Below, one piece after another: positions 42,101 through 49,248 of a DNA stretch of 64,000 bases. The DNA is from Aestuariispira ectoiniformans (lineage in GTDB: Bacteria; Pseudomonadota; Alphaproteobacteria; UBA8366; Aestuariispiraceae). The notes beneath the pieces were generated by a model. That model worked only from the letters and a program-made list of their open reading frames with translations. It had not been told where the DNA came from and searched no databases. Location of the stretch: NCBI RefSeq assembly GCF_025136295.1, contig NZ_CP062788.1, positions 2,336,501 to 2,400,500 of the forward strand, given 5' to 3'. Position 1 is the stretch's first letter, and every line of letters starts with the position of its first letter. The translations under genes were made by a program, and so were the position numbers.

Positions 42101-45100
42101 TTAGGGGCAAATTCTATTGATCACATGCGTATAGCCAGCCTGATCCGCCGCCAGTTGAGCGTTGATATTGCGCTGAGGGAGGTGTTTGAGTCACCGACAG
42201 TTGCAGCGCTGGCGCGGCGGGTAGAGGCGGCGCAGTCGGGTGATGGGGAGGTCGAGGCGCGTTTGACGGTGCAACCCCGTCCTGACCGCCTGCCGCTTTC
42301 TTTTGCACAGGAACGCCTGTGGTTCCTCGACCAGCTTTCGGTGACGGGGGCGGCCTATAACATGCCGATAGCCCTGCGTCTGGAAGGCCGGTTGGAGATG
42401 GCCGCGCTGGAAGCGGCCTTTGCAGGACTTGTTGCCCGCCATGAAACGCTTCGCACCCGGTTTACCGCCGGACCGGCGGGGCAGCCGGAACAGCATGTCG
42501 ATGCGCCGGGGGCGGTATGTTTTGACCACCGTGACCTGTCGGGAGAGACGGACCCGGATGCCGCCGCGCGTGCGCTGATTGATGTTGAGGCGGTCCGGTC
42601 CTTTGACCTGGCGGAAGAGCAGCCGCTGCGGGTTCTGTTGATGCGGCTTGGCGCTGACCGCCATGTCCTGCTTGTGACCCTGCATCATATTGCGGCTGAT
42701 GGCTGGTCGCTGGGCGTGGTGGTGCGCGATCTGACTGCCCTTTATGCCGAAGCCGTTGGCGGTCCGGCAGCGGCCTTGCCGGGGCTGCCGGTCCAATATG
42801 CCGATTATGCCCTGTGGCAGCGTGACCGGCTGTCGGGTGCCCGGCTTGACGCTGAGCTGGACTGGTGGCGGGGACGCCTTGAAGGAGCGCCAGTGCTGGA
42901 CCTGCCAACGGACCGGCCCCGTCCGCCGGTACAGGATTTTGCCGGCGCAACCATACCGGTGCATCTGCCGGTGGAATTGATGGACGGGCTTTCTGCGCTG
43001 TCCCGTCGTGAGGGAGCAACACTCTTCATGACGCTTCTGGCCTCCTTCAGTGTGCTGCTGGGTCGGCATGCGGGCCAGGAGGATGTGGTTGTGGGGGCGC
43101 CTATTGCGAACCGCACCCGGGCGGAGACGGAGGACCTTGTCGGCTTTTTTGTGAATACGCTGGCGCTTCGGACGGAGCTTTCCGACGATCCTGATTTTGT
43201 GACCCTGCTGGGCCGTGTCCGGGATGAGACGTTGGCGGCCTATCAACATCAGGATGTCCCTTTTGAACGTCTGGTCGAAGCCCTTGCCCCGGCGCGTGAC
43301 CTGTCCCGTCATCCGTTGTTCCAGGTGGCGCTGGTTCTGCAGAACGCACCGGGCGAGGCCCTGCATCTGGATGGGTTGACGGCGGAGGTGATGCCGCGGC
43401 GGTCAACGGGAGCGAAATTCGACCTGACGCTGTTTTTATCGGAAACGAAATCCGGTTTGCGTGGCCGCGTGGAATATGCATCCGGGCTGTTTGATGCACG
43501 GACGATGACGCGCCTGATGGCCCGCTTCGAAACCCTGCTGACGGCCATCCTGGAAAACCCGGGAAAACCCGTCGGGGACTATCCGCTCTTGGCGCGAGAC
43601 GAGGTGGTTCGTCAAAAAGTTATAGGCCGGGAGGCATGGGATAACCCCTATCGCCTGCATGATCTTGTTTTTGCGGAGGGAAGGGACGATCTGGTCGCGC
43701 TTGACGATCATGGTCGAAGGCTGACCTTTGCAGCGTTGCGGGATCGTGCCGAACAGATCGCCGGTTGCCTGCAGAAGGAAGGCGTTGGTCCTGATACCGT
43801 TGTTGCGATCTGTGCAGGGCGTTCAGCCTGCGCAGTGGCGGCAATGTTAGCGGTTTCCCGTGCTGGCGGTGCATTTGTTTTCCTGGACCCGTCCAGTCCG
43901 CCGGAACGTATCGCCCAGATGGTGGAAGATGCCGGTGTCGGATTGGCGCTTGCTGACGACGCAGGTCGTGCGGTCTTGCCGTCAAACCTGATGACGCTTC
44001 CTCTTGATGTGACCGGGGACGCAGTACAGGACTGTCCCGCACATCCCGATAATCTTGCTTATGTCATTTATACCTCTGGTTCCACGGGCAGGCCGAAAGG
44101 GGTGTTGGCACACCACCGGGGGGCCGTGAATGTCTTGACGGCTTTGGTTGCTGAATACGCCATCGCGGAAGATGACGTCGTACTTCAGGTTCCAACCTTT
44201 ACCTTTGATGCGTCAATTCGCGATATCTTCGGCACCCTGGCCGCTGGCGCGCGGTTGGTGTTGAGCGATAGCGAGGAGGCGCAGTCGCCGGAGGCGCTGT
44301 GCGATTTGATTGACCGGCACGGTGTTACGGCAATCCTTTCGATCACACCCGCCCGGATGGCGGCATTGGCGGCGGCCCGCACGACCAAAGAACCGTCGGC
44401 ATTACGTCTGGTTCTGGTGGCTGGCGAGCCGCTTTCTTCGGAGACCTGTCGGGCCTTCCGGGCTGCCTTCGGCTCAGATATTGAGATCGTCAACCAATAT
44501 GGTGCGACTGAATGCACGATGGCATCGACGGCCTATCGGGCTCCGTTGACGAAGGCGGATGGCGCATTGTCGGTGGGAGATGGCGTCGCAGGGATGCATC
44601 TGGGGGTCTTTGATACAAAGATGCGTATGGTGCCGGATGGCGGTGTGGGTGAGGCCTATATCGGCGGTCCAAACCTGGCTCGCGGTTATCTTGGTAATCC
44701 CCGCCTTACTGCAGAGCGTTTCCTGCCTGATCCGGCGGGTTCCGGAGATCGGGTATATCGCACAGGCGACAAGATCCGCCGCAGGGGTGGCGTTGCCTAT
44801 ATACTTGGCCGACTTGACGAACAGGTGAAAATCAGAGGTCAGCGGGTCGAACCTGGCGAGGTCGAGGCTTATCTGACTAAATTGCCAGAGATAAGACAGG
44901 CTGTGGTCGTGCCCATGCAGGATGGCCAGGGCCTTGTCGGATATCTTGTGCCGTCAGGATCGCACAGGCTTTCGTCGGACAGCTTGCATGCCGTGATGCG
45001 CAAGCATCTGCCCCTCTACATGGTACCAGGTGCTTTTGTTTGGCTTGATGCGTTGCCAATGACAGTGAACGGAAAAACGGATGTGGCCGCATTGCCTGTT

Positions 45101-48100
45101 CCCAACCGAACGCGTGCGGATCTGTCGACAGGTTATGAAGCGCCAAGGACGGCGGTAGAAGAGCTATTGGCCGGCATTTGGAGCGATGTGCTGGATATTC
45201 CGCAGATCGGTGTGTCCGATGATGTCTTTGCGCTGGGAGCGCACTCGTTACTTGTAACCCGGGTGGTTAGCCTGATCCGCCGCCAGTTGAGCGTTGATAT
45301 TGCGCTGAGGGAGGTGTTTGAGTCACCGACAGTTGCAGCGCTGGCGCGGCGGGTAGAGGCGGCGCAGTCGGGTGATGGGGAGGTCGAGGCGCGTTTGACG
45401 GTGCAACCCCGTCCTGACCGCCTGCCGCTTTCTTTTGCACAGGAACGCCTGTGGTTCCTCGACCAGCTTTCGGTGACGGGGGCGGCCTATAACATGCCGA
45501 TAGCCCTGCGTCTGGAAGGCCGGTTGGAGATGGCCGCGCTGGAAGCGGCCTTTGCAGGACTTGTTGCCCGCCATGAAACGCTTCGCACCCGGTTTACCGC
45601 CGGACCGGCGGGGCAGCCGGAACAGCATGTCGATGCGCCGGGGGCGGTATGTTTTGACCACCGTGACCTGTCGGGAGAGACGGACCCGGATGCCGCCGCG
45701 CGTGCGCTGATTGATGTTGAGGCGGTCCGGTCCTTTGACCTGGCGGAAGAGCAGCCGCTGCGGGTTCTGTTGATGCGGCTTGGCGCTGACCGCCATGTCC
45801 TGCTTGTGACCCTGCATCATATTGCGGCTGATGGCTGGTCGCTGGGCGTGGTGGTGCGCGATCTGACTGCCCTTTATGCCGAAGCCGTTGGCGGTCCGGC
45901 AGCGGCCTTGCCGGGGCTGCCGGTCCAATATGCCGATTATGCCCTGTGGCAGCGTGACCGGCTGTCGGGTGCCCGGCTTGACGCTGAGCTGGACTGGTGG
46001 CGGGGACGCCTTGAAGGAGCGCCAGTGCTGGACCTGCCAACGGACCGGCCCCGTCCGCCGGTACAGGATTTTGCCGGCGCAACCATACCGGTGCATCTGC
46101 CGGTGGAATTGATGGACGGGCTTTCTGCGCTGTCCCGTCGTGAGGGAGCAACACTCTTCATGACGCTTCTGGCCTCCTTCAGTGTGCTGCTGGGTCGGCA
46201 TGCGGGCCAGGAGGATGTGGTTGTGGGGGCGCCTATTGCGAACCGCACCCGGGCGGAGACGGAGGACCTTGTCGGCTTTTTTGTGAATACGCTGGCGCTT
46301 CGGACGGAGCTTTCCGACGATCCTGATTTTGTGACCCTGCTGGGCCGTGTCCGGGATGAGACGTTGGCGGCCTATCAACATCAGGATGTCCCTTTTGAAC
46401 GTCTGGTCGAAGCCCTTGCCCCGGCGCGTGACCTGTCCCGTCATCCGTTGTTCCAGGTGGCGCTGGTTCTGCAGAACGCACCGGGCGAGGCCCTGCATCT
46501 GGATGGGTTGACGGCGGAGGTGATGCCGCGGCGGTCAACGGGAGCGAAATTCGACCTGACGCTGTTTTTATCGGAAACGAAATCCGGTTTGCGTGGCCGC
46601 GTGGAATATGCATCCGGGCTGTTTGATGCACGGACGATGACGCGCCTGATGGCCCGCTTCGAAACCCTGCTGACGGCCATCCTGGAAAACCCGGGAAAAC
46701 CCGTCGGGGACTATCCAATGTCCATTCAGACGGACCTTGTGCACGAAAGGACGGGGCCTGCCGGTCCCCGTATGCGCATTGAAGAGGTGGTTTCAGGTAT
46801 CCGTGACGCCTGTGGAGAGCGTATAGCGCTGGAAGACGGCGAAGACGTGCTGAGTTATGCGGAGCTTGTTTCCGCCTCGGATGCGCTGTCGGGCCGGATA
46901 GCGTCCGCCGGTGTGATGCCGGGACAGATTGTGGGCGTTGCACTTGAGCGATCGGCCAATGCGATCATTGCACAGCTTGCGGTCCTGCGGGCGGGAGGAG
47001 TTGTCCTGCCGCTCGATCCAGACTATCCGCCGGAGCGTCTTGAGGGGATGCTGGCGGACAGTGATGTGCCGCTGGTGCTGTCAGATACGCGCCATCAGGG
47101 GTTGGCAGGCGGTCGTCCGGTGCTGTTGGTGGATGAGGCAGACATAAATGCTGAGGATGTTGCGCCGCCGCCGCGTTTGAAAGGGCTGTCAGGGGCGCCT
47201 GCTTACGTGATCTATACCTCCGGCTCTACGGGGCGTCCTAAGGGGGTAATGGTGCCCCATGAGGCGGTGACGTCGCTTTTCCTGGAACGGGAGGTGATGA
47301 ACTTCGGCCCGGATGATCGGGTGATGCTGGCGTCGCCCCTGGCCTTTGATGCCAGCCTGATCGAGATCTGGGGCGCCTTGCTGAACGGCTCGCGGCTTGC
47401 GGTGTTGCCTGCCGGTCCCTTTGATCCGGACGCATTGTCGGAATTTGTTGCTGATGCAGGTGTGACGGTGGCCTGGCTGACGGCAGGGCTTTTGCGGGGA
47501 TATCTGGAACGCGATCCGTCGGCCTTTGCAGGTTTGCGGTTGCTGATGTCAGGCGGGGACGTATTCCCGACCCATGGCCTTTCGGATTTCATGGCGGGGC
47601 TGCCGAATGTGCAGTTCGTCAATGGCTACGGCCCGACGGAATGTACGACCTTTACGGCAATGCACCGACTGGATTTTGTCCCTGAGGCAGGCTCTGCGGT
47701 TCCAATCGGCCGTGGTGTTGGCGGGCGTCGTCCGGTTGTCCTGGACCGGTCGATGCGTGCGGTGCCGCCAGGGGCACCGGGAGAGCTTTATGTTGGCGGG
47801 CATGGTCTTTCGCTGGGATACCTCGGGCAGCCGGGGCGAACGGCGGAAAGCTTCCTTCCGGACCCTGCGGGCGGAGGTGGGCGTCTGTATAGGACAGGGG
47901 ACCGTGTCCGTTTGCGGTCTGATGGGGCGTTGGAATTCCTGGGCCGGATCGATGCGCAGGTGAAGCTGCGCGGTTTCCGGGTGGAACCGGGTGAGGTGGA
48001 GGCGGCCCTATGTGCACTGCCAGCGGTTGGAGACGGCGCGGTGGCGGTCCGGCGGGACGGCGAGGGGGCTGCGACGCTGGAAGGGTTCGTGGTGCCGGTC

Positions 48101-49231
48101 TCCGGTGTCGGGACCGATGCCCGGTCATTGGAACAGGCATTGGGAGAACGTCTCCCGTCCTACATGGTGCCGCGGATCACATTGGTGGAGAGCCTGCCGC
48201 TTGACGCCAATGGCAAGGTCGACCGCCGCAGTCTTGTCTCGCGATTGCCTGAGCGGGTTGAGGAAGCAGGCGAAGCCCCGCATGCAGGTCTTGAAAAGAC
48301 GCTGGCGGAAATCTGGCAGCGGGTTCTTGGGCGTTCGGATATTCGCCGCGCGGATGACTTTTTCTCCCTCGGCGGGCATTCGCTGCTGGCGATGCGTGTT
48401 GCCACGACGGTCACGGCGGAGACCGGCCACCCGGCAACAGTGCGTGACATCTTCGAATATCCGACAATCGAGAAACTTGCCCTTCATCTGGCGGCGGCCA
48501 ATCAAAATGACGAGGTAAAGCGGTCCTCGGGCATTCTGCCTCTTGCGCCTGGCCACGGCCTGCCAACCTTCCTGATCCACCCTGGTGGTGGTGGGGTAGG
48601 AGCGTATCGCAGGCTTGCCGGGTTGTTGGACGAAGGGCCGGTTTATGGTGTTTTCGCCGGCGGGTTGGAATTTGGTACCAAGCCTCTGACTTCCATTACA
48701 GAAATGGCAGATTCTTACGTGGAACAAATCCGTCAGGAATGTCCGGTGGGACCCATACGTCTCGGGGGATGGTCCTTTGGCGGGGTCGTTGCCGTGGAGG
48801 TTGCGCGACGCCTTGGTAGTGCTCGTGTTGTTCAGCTTGTGCTGATTGACCCGTCGCAAGTAGCCGATACACCGCGACCGGCGCCCACCCAGGAAGCGTT
48901 GGACATCGCATTCGAAAAGAACGTGGCCGGCCTCGCGAAATTGGCACTGGGACATGTGGAAGAAGACGCGGAGGCAATCGCCAGGGCGCGTGACGTTTTC
49001 ATCGCTAATGTGACAGCGCTGGTTGCACATTGCCCGGAGGCCTATTCAGGACCTGTAACAATCCTGTTCGGCGAAGACAGCCCTGCCATTTCAGCATCGA
49101 GTGTTTGGCAAAAATTGCTGCCGAACGGCTTTATCCGGGTCTTGCCGGGTGACCACTATACCTTGCTGACCGGCGAAGCATTGGTTGGGGTTGCAAACAG
49201 CTTTGCGCGGTCAAGTACCGCCGCAGAATGA
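39149..49231 (+). CDS. NRPS 5 (termination): C-A-T-C-A-T-C-A(Val)-T-TE
   Basis: 3360 aa, starting 3 bp after NRPS 4. Domains: C12 (39170-40450; LTGAQEGIL opening, D-donor style after the upstream E; HHVALD), A12 (40485-41980), T12 (42010-42210, LGANSI); C13 (42280-43590), A13 (43640-45110), T13 (45130-45340, LGAHSL); C14 (45410-46720), A14 (46775-48260), T14 (48280-48500); TE (48530-49220). By-eye pockets: A12 DVWHATFIEK (Ser-like); A13 DARSLAQMAK (unassigned, but Arg239 recalls the methyl-Asp and Glu domains of microcystin synthetases); A14 DAIWMGGTFK (Val). TE triad: Ser3209 in GWSFGG, Asp3234 in LIDPS, His3336 in GDHYTLL. The TE releases the finished peptide, by hydrolysis or macrocyclisation. 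C13 and C14 are identical in DNA, and A14-T14 is a copy of A10-T10, so the last module is a mosaic. Confidence 0.95.
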   Translation: MKKKQGQAVDVLALTGAQEGILLETDLSGNPATYAGQSVLEVGAANPDLIQEAVDILIARHEGLRTSFHWKKLSRPVAVVHEHAEITLVRNDLSDVQDAELEAKRLFADDLEQGFDYTEPPLLRVRLVQLSPDRSLFGLTTHHVALDGWSTALVLAELREAYVSLAETGTASFSRPVPPRLRAYAAWLSDREDMADFWRETLAEVDLPTPLPIASGAEGTGSDELEESVDSAVAADVDAFCRQARVTRAALVNAVWGLTLATYAGCETSVHGLVVSGRPPEIEGSEGMVGMFVNTVPLRVDVAGNRDCAAFVSGVQALMTRMKDAEHASLSDIIRAAEIDSGEPFASIVVVQNHLATFDRGGNENSVAQGWAREETHYPLALVVSSSRILNFRLAYDCGRYSKADARRLLDCFMHLLAAVVAEPDRSLLQLNLTSDRRSDPTASSGAEEVFPGHDRRLEDLVLSQAASTPDAVAVIFGKEEKSYASLGNGVRSLSKHLACQGIGRGDIVGVLMERSLEMPEVLLGIMASGAAYLPLDPDLPDDRLAYIVEDADVAAVVEPSALVSRLPEGRRAVVLDQPGEDGPARPGARSAGGPDDAAYVIYTSGSTGRPKGVVVPHDGVVNRILALQSDHCLAATDRVLQKTPFSFDVSVWELFWPLVTGAGLVMARPGGHRDPAWLAEEIARTGVSVVHFVPSMLRQYTAQAPVSPGVRLVACTGEVLGPDQPAAARSVFPEAEIRNFYGPTEASIEVSSWRCEPKAEGPVPIGRAIANLRLYVMDAHGRVLPDGACGELVVAGPCVASGYLGRPGLTAAQFVPDPYGPPGARAYRTGDLVRRRGDGALDYLGRNDGQVKVRGHRIELGEVEAAMAAVDGVREVAAIVRADGSDMARLVGYVVGGPGPSAVAEEMSRHLPGYMIPTPIIELDAMPMTASGKTDRKKLPAPASALQTVEIEPPQGATEEALAEIVRETTGVERVGRDMEFVSLGANSIDHMRIASLIRRQLSVDIALREVFESPTVAALARRVEAAQSGDGEVEARLTVQPRPDRLPLSFAQERLWFLDQLSVTGAAYNMPIALRLEGRLEMAALEAAFAGLVARHETLRTRFTAGPAGQPEQHVDAPGAVCFDHRDLSGETDPDAAARALIDVEAVRSFDLAEEQPLRVLLMRLGADRHVLLVTLHHIAADGWSLGVVVRDLTALYAEAVGGPAAALPGLPVQYADYALWQRDRLSGARLDAELDWWRGRLEGAPVLDLPTDRPRPPVQDFAGATIPVHLPVELMDGLSALSRREGATLFMTLLASFSVLLGRHAGQEDVVVGAPIANRTRAETEDLVGFFVNTLALRTELSDDPDFVTLLGRVRDETLAAYQHQDVPFERLVEALAPARDLSRHPLFQVALVLQNAPGEALHLDGLTAEVMPRRSTGAKFDLTLFLSETKSGLRGRVEYASGLFDARTMTRLMARFETLLTAILENPGKPVGDYPLLARDEVVRQKVIGREAWDNPYRLHDLVFAEGRDDLVALDDHGRRLTFAALRDRAEQIAGCLQKEGVGPDTVVAICAGRSACAVAAMLAVSRAGGAFVFLDPSSPPERIAQMVEDAGVGLALADDAGRAVLPSNLMTLPLDVTGDAVQDCPAHPDNLAYVIYTSGSTGRPKGVLAHHRGAVNVLTALVAEYAIAEDDVVLQVPTFTFDASIRDIFGTLAAGARLVLSDSEEAQSPEALCDLIDRHGVTAILSITPARMAALAAARTTKEPSALRLVLVAGEPLSSETCRAFRAAFGSDIEIVNQYGATECTMASTAYRAPLTKADGALSVGDGVAGMHLGVFDTKMRMVPDGGVGEAYIGGPNLARGYLGNPRLTAERFLPDPAGSGDRVYRTGDKIRRRGGVAYILGRLDEQVKIRGQRVEPGEVEAYLTKLPEIRQAVVVPMQDGQGLVGYLVPSGSHRLSSDSLHAVMRKHLPLYMVPGAFVWLDALPMTVNGKTDVAALPVPNRTRADLSTGYEAPRTAVEELLAGIWSDVLDIPQIGVSDDVFALGAHSLLVTRVVSLIRRQLSVDIALREVFESPTVAALARRVEAAQSGDGEVEARLTVQPRPDRLPLSFAQERLWFLDQLSVTGAAYNMPIALRLEGRLEMAALEAAFAGLVARHETLRTRFTAGPAGQPEQHVDAPGAVCFDHRDLSGETDPDAAARALIDVEAVRSFDLAEEQPLRVLLMRLGADRHVLLVTLHHIAADGWSLGVVVRDLTALYAEAVGGPAAALPGLPVQYADYALWQRDRLSGARLDAELDWWRGRLEGAPVLDLPTDRPRPPVQDFAGATIPVHLPVELMDGLSALSRREGATLFMTLLASFSVLLGRHAGQEDVVVGAPIANRTRAETEDLVGFFVNTLALRTELSDDPDFVTLLGRVRDETLAAYQHQDVPFERLVEALAPARDLSRHPLFQVALVLQNAPGEALHLDGLTAEVMPRRSTGAKFDLTLFLSETKSGLRGRVEYASGLFDARTMTRLMARFETLLTAILENPGKPVGDYPMSIQTDLVHERTGPAGPRMRIEEVVSGIRDACGERIALEDGEDVLSYAELVSASDALSGRIASAGVMPGQIVGVALERSANAIIAQLAVLRAGGVVLPLDPDYPPERLEGMLADSDVPLVLSDTRHQGLAGGRPVLLVDEADINAEDVAPPPRLKGLSGAPAYVIYTSGSTGRPKGVMVPHEAVTSLFLEREVMNFGPDDRVMLASPLAFDASLIEIWGALLNGSRLAVLPAGPFDPDALSEFVADAGVTVAWLTAGLLRGYLERDPSAFAGLRLLMSGGDVFPTHGLSDFMAGLPNVQFVNGYGPTECTTFTAMHRLDFVPEAGSAVPIGRGVGGRRPVVLDRSMRAVPPGAPGELYVGGHGLSLGYLGQPGRTAESFLPDPAGGGGRLYRTGDRVRLRSDGALEFLGRIDAQVKLRGFRVEPGEVEAALCALPAVGDGAVAVRRDGEGAATLEGFVVPVSGVGTDARSLEQALGERLPSYMVPRITLVESLPLDANGKVDRRSLVSRLPERVEEAGEAPHAGLEKTLAEIWQRVLGRSDIRRADDFFSLGGHSLLAMRVATTVTAETGHPATVRDIFEYPTIEKLALHLAAANQNDEVKRSSGILPLAPGHGLPTFLIHPGGGGVGAYRRLAGLLDEGPVYGVFAGGLEFGTKPLTSITEMADSYVEQIRQECPVGPIRLGGWSFGGVVAVEVARRLGSARVVQLVLIDPSQVADTPRPAPTQEALDIAFEKNVAGLAKLALGHVEEDAEAIARARDVFIANVTALVAHCPEAYSGPVTILFGEDSPAISASSVWQKLLPNGFIRVLPGDHYTLLTGEALVGVANSFARSSTAAE
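40473..41980 (+). repeat. Repeat R2, copy b (A12)
   Basis: Copy of A5 in NRPS 5, 25598 bp downstream. The variant patch lies at 41287-41316, in the strand that carries pocket residues 299-301. Confidence 0.93.
42137..43584 (+). repeat. Repeat R4, copy a (end of T12 + C13)
   Basis: 1448 bp, identical to 45269-46716 by inspection. Begins in the last helices of T12 and ends in the C-A linker. Confidence 0.95.
45269..46716 (+). repeat. Repeat R4, copy b (end of T13 + C14)
   Basis: Second copy, 3132 bp downstream in the same gene. Separated from repeat R5b by only 58 bp of unique linker (46717-46774). Confidence 0.95.
46775..48510 (+). repeat. Repeat R5, copy b (A14-T14)
   Basis: Copy of A10-T10 placed in the termination module of NRPS 5, 13908 bp downstream. 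Followed by the TE instead of a C domain. Confidence 0.95.
48530..49220 (+). other. Type I thioesterase domain
   Basis: Alpha/beta-hydrolase domain at the C-terminus of NRPS 5, with GWSFGG nucleophile elbow, LIDPS acid and GDHYTLL histidine. Its presence marks the end of the assembly line. Whether it hydrolyses or cyclises cannot be told from sequence; the SyrD-like exporter nearby favours a cyclic product. Confidence 0.9.
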
Positions 49232-49232
49232 T

Positions 49233-49248
49233 GAGGGGAAACGCAATG
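49233..49248 (+). promoter_or_regulatory. Shine-Dalgarno deciding the glutamate mutase start
   Basis: GAGGGG at 49233-49238 sits 7 nt before ATG 49246. Two earlier in-frame ATGs (49228, 49231) overlap the NRPS 5 stop but have no Shine-Dalgarno, so 49246 is preferred. Confidence 0.6.

Noticed and set aside
42191-46498. Two identical 391-codon minus-strand frames (42191-43366 and 45323-46498)
   Set aside because: They are identical only because they are antisense to the duplicated C13/C14 repeat; not a gene family.
1-48510. Transposon or phage origin of the long repeats
   Set aside because: All repeats map exactly onto NRPS domains in the correct frame. No transposase, terminal inverted repeats or integrase were seen, so homologous recombination within the cluster is sufficient.
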